From the NCBI GenBank assembly GCA_947475525.1, contig CANJMI010000008.1, forward strand, positions 1 to 64,000: a stretch of 64,000 bases of DNA, read 5' to 3'. The position numbers and the translations under genes were made by a program. The first letter of the stretch is position 1; every line of letters begins with the position of its first letter. Under the pieces are notes generated by a model. That model searched no databases. It saw only the letters and a program-made list of their open reading frames with translations, and was not told where the DNA came from. This DNA comes from Polyangiaceae bacterium. GTDB taxonomy: Bacteria > Myxococcota_A > Polyangia > Polyangiales > Polyangiaceae. Below, one piece after another: positions 7,973 through 16,455 of this stretch.

Positions 7973-9793
7973 CTAGAGCGCGCAGGGGCCCCAGGCGCTC
8001 AGCAACGTCGCCAGGTCCGAACCACCGACCATCCCGTCGCTGTCAATGTCTCCGGCAGTGCCACCAGCGGCAGCAACACCCCAACTCGACAGGAGAAGAG
8101 CGAGGTCAGCGCCATCGACGGCGCCATTGTTGTTGAAGTCGGCGGGGCATTCGCGCGTGGGGAAATAACGGGCCAGCTTAAAAGACGCTTTAGCTTCAAT
8201 GGGGCCCATGGAGCCCACACGCCCCACCTGCGTAAACTGGCCGGCGATGAGCATTCCACCAGCCGTGAGCTGGACGGCGTCGTAAACTGTAGGCGTACAG
8301 TCGGGCGCCGATTCACAACTTGTGCCGCCCTGAAGCGTTTCAAACTTGTTATTGCGCCAGCGGAAAATACCAAACGGAGACGGCGTCCCGTACGGTAGCG
8401 CGAGCTGATCAGGGAGCAAGCCTCCGGCTAAATCGCCTAACACATAAACCGCCTTGGATACGGGTTCGGCAAAAAGCCGATGAGTTCTCGGCACTGGATT
8501 GGCTGGAGCGAATGGCGCCGAGAATCCAGTGATCGGGAGGGATGGGTCCTTTAACGGTTGCCAGCGCGCATTTTGTACTCGCGCGAACCCGTTCATCGTG
8601 TGGCAGTTGGACAGTGGCAGTTCCGCTTGGCAGGGAACACTCGGGTTCGCCGCATCGGGAATTTCATTCGCACCCGCGGGCACATTCGTAAAGTTACCCG
8701 ATACGTACAGGTCGGTATCGAGAAAGGCGAGGCCCATGACTTCGGTTGGAAGATACGTCGAACAGATTTGGTTTAAACAGCCATCCTGTGGTTGAGAGAT
8801 GCCGGCGGCCACCGGGTTCCAACTGGCACCATTCCAAGCAGCGAGTCCGAACCTGCCTCCGATGTTGAACTTGCCGCCGGCGACCAGCACTTCGCTTGGC
8901 GGTGCATTGGGTGTGAGCGCCAGCATGCCCTTTGCGACGACGTTCACGCGGATGCCGGTGTTTGGTTCGAAGTCGGCACCGAGCAATTTAAAGGGGATGA
9001 GCCGTATGATGGTTGTGTTTGCTCCGCAGCCGTCGCCATAGCCCGTTGTTCCACAATGCGCATGACCCGAATGGTTGTCATACTGAACCAGGGGATCTCC
9101 GGCGAGATACAATCCTGCGAGCGAGCCCGTCGACACCTTGAAAAACGTCGCGTCGTAGACCAAATCATCTTCCCAAAGGTCTACGGTTGGCGGCAATGCT
9201 CCCAGCGGTGCCCATTTCGGATTGTCTGCCGCTGGGTCAAGTGGGTAGGAGGCAAGGTTTTTCCTGAGGTCGTAAAGTGCACAGGCCTCGATTCCGTTTG
9301 CTTCAGGTTTCCAACATGTGTCTTTAAACCACGTGAAATGCCCAACGGCGTACATGCGACCTCCCCATTCTTCGATATCGTTGAATTGGAAGGACTCCTC
9401 TATGCCAGGCCCGGAGCCGGGCAACGTGCCCAACATGGTCCACACGGATTGAGCCCCGGTCAGCCCATTCCAACGATAGGGGGCTCGCTCTCCGTTTGGG
9501 AGGTCGACGATGGCCGCGTACCCGCCCCCTACGCTGGTTGGAAGCGCGATGAGCCGGCGGATGTGGCCCGGTGCCGATGTCGCTCCGAGCGCTTCCCAGC
9601 CCGCGATGTTGCCCGCCTCCAACGCCACCTGTCCGACCGCAGCGGGGTCCTCGGCTATGGGGTCGGCGGCGTCAGGCGGCGCGCCCGTGCACGCAGCGGC
9701 ACCAAAGAGCACGGTGAAAAGCAACGTTCCCAGTCCGGTGCGCCCGGCACTTCGCGTGGTTCTTAGGGTGGTTCGATTTTGCTGTGAGGTCAT
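7973..9793 (-). CDS. secreted lipoprotein with Rax2-like repeats and a C-terminal dockerin-type double repeat
   Basis: The product has 606 residues from the ATG at 9793, which has an AAAGGG ribosome site 8 bases away; the 20 extra upstream residues are rejected. The signal peptide ends in the lipobox GAAACTG. The body repeats the pattern of a gain or function word, G-F-N/T, and then an AWNG-W segment (for example GKFNIGGRFGLAAWNGASW), as in Rax2-like propellers. The last 58 residues carry two calcium-loop repeats, DFNNNGAVDGADLALLL and DIDSDGMVGGSDLATLL, each closed by WG. Such paired repeats are very common in Planctomycetota surface proteins and unusual here. Probably a cell-surface protein; substrate or partner unknown. 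Confidence 0.7.
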   Translation of the reverse strand: MTSQQNRTTLRTTRSAGRTGLGTLLFTVLFGAAACTGAPPDAADPIAEDPAAVGQVALEAGNIAGWEALGATSAPGHIRRLIALPTSVGGGYAAIVDLPNGERAPYRWNGLTGAQSVWTMLGTLPGSGPGIEESFQFNDIEEWGGRMYAVGHFTWFKDTCWKPEANGIEACALYDLRKNLASYPLDPAADNPKWAPLGALPPTVDLWEDDLVYDATFFKVSTGSLAGLYLAGDPLVQYDNHSGHAHCGTTGYGDGCGANTTIIRLIPFKLLGADFEPNTGIRVNVVAKGMLALTPNAPPSEVLVAGGKFNIGGRFGLAAWNGASWNPVAAGISQPQDGCLNQICSTYLPTEVMGLAFLDTDLYVSGNFTNVPAGANEIPDAANPSVPCQAELPLSNCHTMNGFARVQNARWQPLKDPSLPITGFSAPFAPANPVPRTHRLFAEPVSKAVYVLGDLAGGLLPDQLALPYGTPSPFGIFRWRNNKFETLQGGTSCESAPDCTPTVYDAVQLTAGGMLIAGQFTQVGRVGSMGPIEAKASFKLARYFPTRECPADFNNNGAVDGADLALLLSSWGVAAAGGTAGDIDSDGMVGGSDLATLLSAWGPCAL

Positions 9794-9886
9794 TCCGCAT
9801 TCCCTTTCGTAGTCGTGAGGTACCGCGTGCCGCTCTAGGAGAGCTCCGTTCACGCCAGAGGCTCGTTTCGTGAGTGAAGTCTTATG

Positions 9887-11557
9887 TCAGCGCACCATGT
9901 AAGCCGCGCCAGCGCTTGGAGCGCTCGTGTCGCTGCTGTCGCCATCGACGCCATCCGCATCCGAATTGTCGTAACTCGCACCAACCGCCAGCCCGAAGCC
10001 GCCGAAGCTCAACGTGCTCCCGAAGCGCGCCCCTTCTTTGGCGGTCGAGGCCTTCAAATAGGCATCGAATACCCAGCCGGTCGGCGTGCGACGAAAAGTG
10101 TGCACGGCGCCAGCGGAGGCCGTGGCTTCGTCGATCGCGGGGTTGAGCCCGGTGCCGCTCCCATCCTCACGGGGCGAGCCGCTCGCAAGCAAGCCGCTCG
10201 CGTAGGACACAGTCGAGCCGAATTGGTCGCCCGGCGTGGCCGTGGGGGATTTGATGAACGAGGCGAAGGGCCAGCTGCCGTCCGCCCCACGCTCGTAGAC
10301 GAGAACTGCGCCCGAGTCGAAAGCGTCGTTGTTGGCGGGATTTGCGGACGCGGCGTCATCGCCTGGCGCGCCCACGGCGAGCACGTCGGCGCCGAGCGAG
10401 AGGCTCGTGCCGAAGGCATCGGAGGCCGTAGGAGAGGGGTGTTTGACACGGGTCGTGAAGGCCCAAACCGCGGCGGCGCGTTCGTAGAGATAGACGGCGC
10501 CGGAGTCGATCGCCGTGGTGTCCTGGTACGGTGCACTGACCGCGAGCCGCTCGCCGAACAAGGCCACGCCGGAACCGAACAAGTCGGTCGCCGCCGGTGC
10601 GTCGGCCTTGAGGTAGGCCTCCTCGGTGAACACGCCATCCTTCCGTGCGAACACGTAAACCGCGCCCGATCCCGCCGCGGTTTCGGTGACAGGGCCATTC
10701 ACGCCGCCAGAGCCACCGTCTTCTCCAGGCGCACCGACCGCGAGGATGTCTCCGGCAAGGGCCACGCTCGAACCGAAAATGTCGAGCGGGGCGCTATTGC
10801 TGCCCTTCAACTGCTTGACTTGCGCCCAAGTGCCGGTCGCATCGCGCGTGAACACGTAAGCTGCACCTTGATTTTGTGCTCTGTTCGGCGCACCGACCAC
10901 CAGCGTGTCGCCATCGAGCGCGAGCGAGGTTCCGAAGCGATCCGCATCGGCGCCGGTGGCGGCCGTGACCGCTTGGTCGAACTTCCAGCCGTCTTTTCCG
11001 AGAGAATACAAAAACACGGCGCCTCGTTCAGGCCCCGCGGCGGTAACCCCGTCACGCGGGCAGCCCAGGGCGACCGTGTTGCCCGAGGCACCAATCGCCG
11101 AGCCGCACTCGGCTCCAGCGTGCGAAGCCAGCGACTTCAGGTAAGCCACGACGCCGACGCCGCGACGCACCTCGAGCGAGTAGGTCGTTTTGCCGCCGGG
11201 CGCGCTCGCCACGACGGCAAGCTTGGTCGAGCCCGCTGCAAGCTCGATGCGTGCCGAGTGACCGTTCACTACAGGTGCGCCTTCGACGGTCACCGTCGTG
11301 CCCGCAGGCGCGGTGACGACGACCTCGAGCCAAGTCGTGAGGAGTGGCACGTCGAGCGTGTAGTCGCTGACATCGGACGCGAACTTCGGCGAGGGGTCAC
11401 CGACAGTGGTCGTCAGCGTGCTGAGAACACCCGCGACGGTGACGCCGCCTCCGGTTCCGCCCGCTCCCCCAGTTTCGTTGGTGTCACTCCCACAGGCGAG
11501 CATCCAGAGCGCGTACACGGGCACACAGGCTCGAAACCAAAGCGGAGACATTGTCAT
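9887..11557 (-). CDS. lipoprotein with cadherin-like beta-sandwich and FG-GAP repeats
   Basis: The 556-residue product has a lipoprotein signal (LWMLACGS, Cys near residue 22) and a Gly/Thr-rich spacer. A beta-sandwich of about 80 residues follows, of the cadherin-like PF12733 type (SDYTLDVPLLTTWLEVVVTA). At least six FG-GAP repeats then run to the C-terminus, each with a D-FG-S/T core and a VGAP block (for example DRFGTSLALDGDTLVVGAPN). FG-GAP repeats form integrin-type propellers with calcium sites. GGGA lies 8 bases before the ATG. It is probably a surface-exposed binding protein; the ligand is unknown. Confidence 0.8.
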   Translation of the reverse strand: MTMSPLWFRACVPVYALWMLACGSDTNETGGAGGTGGGVTVAGVLSTLTTTVGDPSPKFASDVSDYTLDVPLLTTWLEVVVTAPAGTTVTVEGAPVVNGHSARIELAAGSTKLAVVASAPGGKTTYSLEVRRGVGVVAYLKSLASHAGAECGSAIGASGNTVALGCPRDGVTAAGPERGAVFLYSLGKDGWKFDQAVTAATGADADRFGTSLALDGDTLVVGAPNRAQNQGAAYVFTRDATGTWAQVKQLKGSNSAPLDIFGSSVALAGDILAVGAPGEDGGSGGVNGPVTETAAGSGAVYVFARKDGVFTEEAYLKADAPAATDLFGSGVALFGERLAVSAPYQDTTAIDSGAVYLYERAAAVWAFTTRVKHPSPTASDAFGTSLSLGADVLAVGAPGDDAASANPANNDAFDSGAVLVYERGADGSWPFASFIKSPTATPGDQFGSTVSYASGLLASGSPREDGSGTGLNPAIDEATASAGAVHTFRRTPTGWVFDAYLKASTAKEGARFGSTLSFGGFGLAVGASYDNSDADGVDGDSSDTSAPSAGAAYMVR

Positions 11558-11681
11558 GCCGTTCCCAAGTTCATGCTGAGCAACACATCAGACATCGGGT
11601 CAAAAATGTAAGTTTTTTTTAAAGCCCGCAGGGAAGTCCGCCTAACGTCTTAGGCAACGGCCATGCGAAAGTGCCGAGCAA

Positions 11682-11915
11682 ATGAGTCAGTCGCACCCGA
11701 ACGATCCGCTCCACGGCATCACGCTGGAGACGATGCTCGTGCACCTCGTCGATCGTATGGGATGGGAATCTCTGGGCCGCAGCGTCGCCATTCGATGTTT
11801 CCAATTTGACCCGAGCATCAAGTCGAGTCTGACGTTCTTGCGGCGGACCCCATGGGCCCGTGCCGAAGTCGAAGCGCTCTATCTTCGCAACGTCGGCACG
11901 TACAAGGCGCCCTGA
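11682..11915 (+). CDS. VF530-family (DUF2132) small protein
   Basis: The 77-residue protein is a full-length match by eye to the VF530/DUF2132 family. It has [19 protein letters not shown] near the start, then [22 protein letters not shown] and the closing [15 protein letters not shown]. Family members are small helical proteins described as possibly DNA-binding. It is divergent from the FG-GAP gene and convergent with pdxA. The biological role is not established. Confidence 0.85.
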   Translation: MSQSHPNDPLHGITLETMLVHLVDRMGWESLGRSVAIRCFQFDPSIKSSLTFLRRTPWARAEVEALYLRNVGTYKAP

Positions 11916-11952
11916 GATTTTCTGGCCCGCGTAAGCGGCTCGCCGGTCGTTT

Positions 11953-12960
11953 CTACCTCGCGAGCCGGGCCGCCAAATGCATCGCCGACAGCATGCCCTC
12001 CGCCGACGCGACGCCTTTGCCTGCGAGGTCGTAAGCGGTGCCATGGTCTACGCTCGTGCGCACGATGGGCAAGCCGAGGGTGACGTTGACAGCTTCGCCA
12101 AAACCCAGCAATTTACAGGCGATCGTCGCTTGATCGTGGAACATCGCGACGACGCCGTCGAAGGTTCCGCTCGCCGCGAGACGGTACGCGGTCTCCGCGC
12201 CGAGCGGCCCAGCGAGACGGGCACGCCAGCGTTTGGCCGCGAGCTGGTCTGACGCAAGTCGGAGTCCCGGCGCGATAACGTTCGACTCTTCGTGACCGAG
12301 CAGTCCGCCTTCGCCCGCGTGCGGATTGAGTCCCGCGACGGCGACGCGCGGCGAACGGACGCCGAGACCACGCAAGAGCTCGATGAGCCGCATGATTGCG
12401 CGCGACACGCCGTCGACGGTAACGGCCCGCGGTACCCGCGCGAGCGGCAGGTGCGTCGTCACGAGTGAGGTCGCAAACCACGCCTCGCCGCGCGGCATCG
12501 CGAACGCCATGACGACCGCCTCCGCGCCAAGTCGTTCGGCGAGATGCTCGGTATGGCCGCGAAAACGCTTGGCGCCGCGCACACCGCTCGTCGCGATCGA
12601 CTCCTTCGAAGCGGGCCCCGTGACGAGCGCCCGACCCGTGCCACTCGCCACCAGATCGCACGCCGCGTCGATCCACGCGAGCTGCGCCGCGCCCCCTTCG
12701 GCGCTTGGCTTGCCGGGTCGCGCGGGCTTGCTCAGTCGCGCGCTCGCCGACCAAAGGCCGATGTCTCCGACTCGAAGGCGCGTGCTCTCCTCGCACGGAC
12801 GAAGGCGCTCACCGAGGCCGAGGGCCATGGCCTCGCGTTCGAGCATTGCCGAATCACCAACCACGATCGCGGTCGCATCCGGCCGTGCGGCGAGCGCACG
12901 GAATGTCACCTCGGGCCCGATGCCACTCGGGCACCCCACCGAGAGGACAAGCGGCTTCAC
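11953..12960 (-). CDS. pdxA: 4-hydroxythreonine-4-phosphate dehydrogenase PdxA
   Basis: PdxA oxidises 4-phosphohydroxy-L-threonine with NAD in the DXP-dependent branch of pyridoxal phosphate synthesis. The 335-residue protein has the glycine-rich start CPSGIGPEV and the RGHTEHLA block. The three metal-binding histidines are visible in TTHLPLA, NPHAGEGG and AMFHDQA, and the C-terminal VDHGTAYDLAGKG substrate block is present. Length is normal (about 330). It is the last gene of a minus-strand run after tldD and the propeller lipoprotein; cotranscription is likely but there is no functional link. ATG start. Confidence 0.95.
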   Translation of the reverse strand: MKPLVLSVGCPSGIGPEVTFRALAARPDATAIVVGDSAMLEREAMALGLGERLRPCEESTRLRVGDIGLWSASARLSKPARPGKPSAEGGAAQLAWIDAACDLVASGTGRALVTGPASKESIATSGVRGAKRFRGHTEHLAERLGAEAVVMAFAMPRGEAWFATSLVTTHLPLARVPRAVTVDGVSRAIMRLIELLRGLGVRSPRVAVAGLNPHAGEGGLLGHEESNVIAPGLRLASDQLAAKRWRARLAGPLGAETAYRLAASGTFDGVVAMFHDQATIACKLLGFGEAVNVTLGLPIVRTSVDHGTAYDLAGKGVASAEGMLSAMHLAARLAR

Positions 12961-13011
12961 GTCAGGGGCCCTGAAGGGCGACCCCGGCGATGAAGCCGAG
13001 GCCGCGCGCCG

Positions 13012-14412
13012 TCACTTCGGGGCCTTCATGATGGTTTTGCCACCGAAGGTCGTCCAGTAGACGGAGGTGTCATCGACGGCCACTTGGAGGGGCTGATTCT
13101 GACCGGCCGCGAGGACGATCACATCACCACCGGCGAGCGAAACTTTCGCGACCGAGCCGTCGGTGTCGCTCGTGCCGTAGTTCGTCCAGTAGACGAACTT
13201 GGCGTCGATCGCGAGATGCGCCGGCTTGAGCTGCATCGTCGCGAGAACGTCGGGAACCTTGCTGCCGTCGAGAAGAACCCGGGAGATCTCCCCGCTGTTC
13301 TCGGTTGCGTAATACGCGTAGTTCGCGTCGATCGCGATGCCGGTTGGATTGCCGAGGCCCTTGACGAGCACCTTCTGGGTGCCGCCCGCCGCACCGACGC
13401 GACGCACCTCACCACCGCTGTAGGTCGTGTAGTAAACGAACGCCCCGTCCGCCACGAGGTCCCAAGGCTGCGAGAGCAAGGACGCAAGCTTGACCGGGGT
13501 GGCGGGTACGACGCCGGAGAAATCCGCCGTCCACAGTTCGCCCATTTTTTGGTTGAGCCAGAACGCGTTGACGCCGACGACCGCGAGCGAGCGCACGCTG
13601 TCCTTCGCGCTGAGCGCGAGGGTGATGGGCATGCTTGGGACCTTCGCGCCCATGACCGCCGCACCCTGATCGGCGAGTCCTGAATTCACCCAGAGCACGC
13701 CGGTAAACTTCGCGTCCGTCGAGAGTGCGACCTCGTGCGGGAGCTTCTGATTGCCAGCGATGAGCTCGGGCATCGTCGAGCCGTCGAGCTTCGTGCGGTA
13801 GATGCTGTTCTTGACGCCAGCCGAGCTCCAATAAACGTAGGTCGCGTCGACCGCGAGTCCGTACGGCTCATCCTGCCCCTTGGCGATCTCGGTCGAGCTG
13901 CAGACGCCGCCCAAGCACGCGCCATCGAGACAGTCGTGGCCGCAGCCGCCGCAGTTCTTCACATTGACCGAAATATCGAGGCACGCGCTGCCGCAATACT
14001 CCTGGCCGGCGAGCAGGCATTCGCACGCGCCCGCGAGGCAAGCTGTGCCCTTTTTGCAAAAGATGCCGCAGGTGCCGCAGTTTTTGTCATCGACCTTGAG
14101 ATCGACGCAGCTTCCGCTGCACTTCGTCTCTTCTGCCTTGCAGGTTGGACCCATGCCGCCGGTACCGCTGCCGCCACTGCCCGTGGTGGTCACCGACGTC
14201 GGCTCGCACTCGCACGAGACGTACACCGTCGAGTCGCCGGGCTTGCAAACGGTGAGGCCGTTCGAGGCCTTGCCACCGGGACAGTCGCAGACGATGGCCT
14301 GGTTCGGAACGCATGCGGACCCGGGTTCGGTAGTGTCGTCGCTGCTGCAGGCCTGAAGCGAAAGTCCCGAGAGCGCTACGAACGCTCCAACTCCAAAGAA
14401 AAGGTTACGCAT
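13012..14412 (-). CDS. lipoprotein with cysteine-rich repeats and a YWTD-like beta-propeller
   Basis: The 466-residue product has a lipobox LSLQACSS (Cys22). A cysteine-rich region at about residues 33-170 follows, with the repeated pattern C-GTCGIFC and C-GGCGHDC, interrupted by a Thr/Gly linker. The C-terminal 290 residues are a propeller with about six VYWSS/VYWTN-type blades, for example FVYWTNYGTSDTDG and VYWTTFGGK at the end. This architecture is common among Polyangia lipoproteins. GAGGA lies about 7 bases before the ATG. It is probably surface-bound; function unknown. It sits between tldD and pdxA. Confidence 0.75.
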   Translation of the reverse strand: MRNLFFGVGAFVALSGLSLQACSSDDTTEPGSACVPNQAIVCDCPGGKASNGLTVCKPGDSTVYVSCECEPTSVTTTGSGGSGTGGMGPTCKAEETKCSGSCVDLKVDDKNCGTCGIFCKKGTACLAGACECLLAGQEYCGSACLDISVNVKNCGGCGHDCLDGACLGGVCSSTEIAKGQDEPYGLAVDATYVYWSSAGVKNSIYRTKLDGSTMPELIAGNQKLPHEVALSTDAKFTGVLWVNSGLADQGAAVMGAKVPSMPITLALSAKDSVRSLAVVGVNAFWLNQKMGELWTADFSGVVPATPVKLASLLSQPWDLVADGAFVYYTTYSGGEVRRVGAAGGTQKVLVKGLGNPTGIAIDANYAYYATENSGEISRVLLDGSKVPDVLATMQLKPAHLAIDAKFVYWTNYGTSDTDGSVAKVSLAGGDVIVLAAGQNQPLQVAVDDTSVYWTTFGGKTIMKAPK

Positions 14413-14442
14413 AGTTCAATCCTCGAGAGAGCCAAGCCGTCG

Positions 14443-15888
14443 TCATCCGAGCCGAGTGCCACCGACCGTGATCTCATCGATCTTGATGGTGGGGCACCCA
14501 ACGCCGACCGGAACGCTCTGACCGTCCTTGCCACACGTCCAGATGCCGTCCGATATGGCGACGTCGTTGCCAAGCATGCTAACGCGCGTCAACACTTCCG
14601 GGCCATTTCCTATCAAATTGACGTCTTTCACCGGCCGCGTGAGCTTTCCGTCTTCGATGAGGTAGCTCTCCGTCAGCGAAAAGACGAAGTCCCCGTTCGA
14701 GATGTCCACTTGGCCACCGCCGAAGCTGGTCGCGTAGATGCCGCGCTTGACCGAGCGGATGATCTCTTCGGGATCGTGCGGGCCAGCGAGAAGAATGGTG
14801 TTGGTCATGCGGGGCATGGCGTTCGCGGCGTAACTCTCGCGGCGACCGTTGCCGGTCGAAGGCAGCTTGTAATGCCGCGCCGACATGCGGTCGTGCATGT
14901 AGCCGACGAGCTTGCCGTTCTCGATGAGGACACTTTTGTTCGGCTCGTTGCCCTCATCGTCGACGTTGATCGTGCCGCGGGATTGCAGAAGCGTCGCGTC
15001 ATCGACCACCGTGCAGAGCTCGCTCGCGACGGACTGCCCGATCTGGCCGGCATAGCGGCTCGTGCCTTTGCGGTTGAAGTCGGCCTCGAGCCCGTGCCCG
15101 ACCGCCTCGTGCAATAAAATGCCGCTGTCGCCGGGAGCGAGCACCACGGCCATTTGAGTCGCAGGGGCCTCCACGGCATCGAGCATCACGATCGCACGAC
15201 GGGCCGCCTCCTTTGCATGCCACTCGGGCGACTTGTGGTCGAAATAGCCCATCGTCATGCGCCCGCCACCGCCGGAAGAGCCACTCTGCCGCTTGCCGTC
15301 TCGCTCGGCGACAGTGCGGACCGTGAAGCGAATCATTGGCTGAACGTCGAAACACAGGCGTCCATCGCTGGTCGCAATCAGGATCTCGCGCACCGCCTCG
15401 GCAAAACCGGCCTCCGCGCGAATGATCATGGGATCGGCCGCGAGGGCCGCGAGGCTCGCTCGTTCGAGCAAGGCGCGCTTTTCGAGTGCGGGCTCGTCGA
15501 TGCTGAACGTGTCGAGCTCGTAGCGACTCGGAACGCCACGGGACTCAACCTTGACCGGCGTCACGCCTCCGCCGCCCGTCGCAATGCGCGCCGCGGTTTC
15601 GGCCGCACGCTTCATCGCTTCGAAGGCGAGATCTTCCGTGTACGCGTAGCCAGTGGCATCGCCTCGCTGAACGCGAACCCCGAGCCCCATCGACGTGCTG
15701 CGCGATGCGCTCTTGAGGATGCCTTCGTCGAAACTGAACCCGGAGCCTTTGCGGTATTCGAAGAAAAGGTCGGCGTAATCACCGCCGTTCATCAAGGCGA
15801 CGGCGAGCACGCGATCGCAAAGGGCCGCATCGATTCCGGCTTCGCCACCGGGGGCGAACGGGGCAAGGTAGCTTCGTGCCTGAGGCAT
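14443..15888 (-). CDS. tldD: TldD-type zinc metalloprotease
   Basis: The 481-residue protein has the TldD signature: the HEAVGHGLEADF zinc site near residues 260-271 with both histidines and Glu261, the RGTINVDDEG block, and a C-terminal GQSVPVGVGCPTIKID segment with the conserved Cys. TldD with TldE forms a protease that cleaves unfolded peptides and processes some modified peptides. No tldE is in the window. The ATG at 15888 is chosen because it gives a normal TldD N-terminus; 32 extra upstream residues are low in coding character. It is transcribed divergently from the gene at 15977. Confidence 0.9.
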   Translation of the reverse strand: MPQARSYLAPFAPGGEAGIDAALCDRVLAVALMNGGDYADLFFEYRKGSGFSFDEGILKSASRSTSMGLGVRVQRGDATGYAYTEDLAFEAMKRAAETAARIATGGGGVTPVKVESRGVPSRYELDTFSIDEPALEKRALLERASLAALAADPMIIRAEAGFAEAVREILIATSDGRLCFDVQPMIRFTVRTVAERDGKRQSGSSGGGGRMTMGYFDHKSPEWHAKEAARRAIVMLDAVEAPATQMAVVLAPGDSGILLHEAVGHGLEADFNRKGTSRYAGQIGQSVASELCTVVDDATLLQSRGTINVDDEGNEPNKSVLIENGKLVGYMHDRMSARHYKLPSTGNGRRESYAANAMPRMTNTILLAGPHDPEEIIRSVKRGIYATSFGGGQVDISNGDFVFSLTESYLIEDGKLTRPVKDVNLIGNGPEVLTRVSMLGNDVAISDGIWTCGKDGQSVPVGVGCPTIKIDEITVGGTRLG

Positions 15889-15976
15889 AGGCGAAGCATG
15901 CCTCGGCCGGCGCATGGTTTCCACGAGCATCGGACGGCGGTGGACACGGTGCGTCGCCGCGGCTACGAAACGCTCT

Positions 15977-16396
15977 ATGAACACCGACGTTGCGCTCGTT
16001 TGGCTTCACGTGACGGCAAACCTGTTCTGGATCGGCGGGATCACGGCGGTTGGGCTGCTTGTCTTGGCGACGAGTGTCGATCCGAAGGTCCGCGGTGGGC
16101 TCGCCGTGACCGTCTATCAGCGCCTTGCAGCGCCGGCTTTCGTGGTTTCCTTCATCGCCGGAACAGCGCGCCTCTTCTCGGATACGGCCTACTATTTCAA
16201 GCAGACGCACTTCATGCACGGGAAGCTCCTTTTCGCGCTGATCGTGATCGGGCTCCACCACGTGATCGGCGCCCGAGCGAAGAAACTCGCCAGCGGAGAA
16301 ACGACCGAGCCCGGGCCCACCAAGGTGTTGCTCGGCGTGCTCGCCGGATGCGCCGCGCTCGCCGCGCTGACCGTGATTTTCAAGCTTCCGAAGTGA
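15977..16396 (+). CDS. HemJ/CopD-like four-helix membrane protein
   Basis: The 139-residue protein has four hydrophobic segments. It carries histidines where HemJ/CopD-type proteins do: WLHVTANLFWIGGI in helix 1, HFMHGKLLFALI in helix 3 and GLHHVIGAR. Family members include the HemJ protoporphyrinogen oxidase and CopD copper-import proteins. The paired His-His and first-helix W-H favour this superfamily, but I cannot separate the two roles. The ATG at 15977 removes 21 upstream residues with poor coding character. It is followed by the TPR gene 60 bases later. Confidence 0.7.
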   Translation: MNTDVALVWLHVTANLFWIGGITAVGLLVLATSVDPKVRGGLAVTVYQRLAAPAFVVSFIAGTARLFSDTAYYFKQTHFMHGKLLFALIVIGLHHVIGARAKKLASGETTEPGPTKVLLGVLAGCAALAALTVIFKLPK

Positions 16397-16455
16397 CCCT
16401 TTTATCGTTACTGTCCAAACGTCGGGCGAGCTTTTAAGTCTCACAGATTTTCCAC

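Noticed and set aside
7940-7990. tRNA-like TTCGAAT segment
   Set aside because: The 5-bp T-stem and the acceptor pairing are not present; it is part of a small palindrome.
9884-11611. Plus-strand ORF of 575 codons opposite the FG-GAP gene
   Set aside because: The minus strand has a lipoprotein signal and FG-GAP repeats; this frame is composition-driven and Arg-rich.
13735-15117. Plus-strand ORF of 460 codons opposite the propeller lipoprotein and tldD
   Set aside because: It contradicts tldD (HEAVGH) and the YWTD propeller on the minus strand.
15914-15976. Longer N-terminus for the HemJ/CopD-like gene
   Set aside because: The 21 extra residues have poor membrane-protein character, and the ATG at 15977 starts exactly at the first helix.
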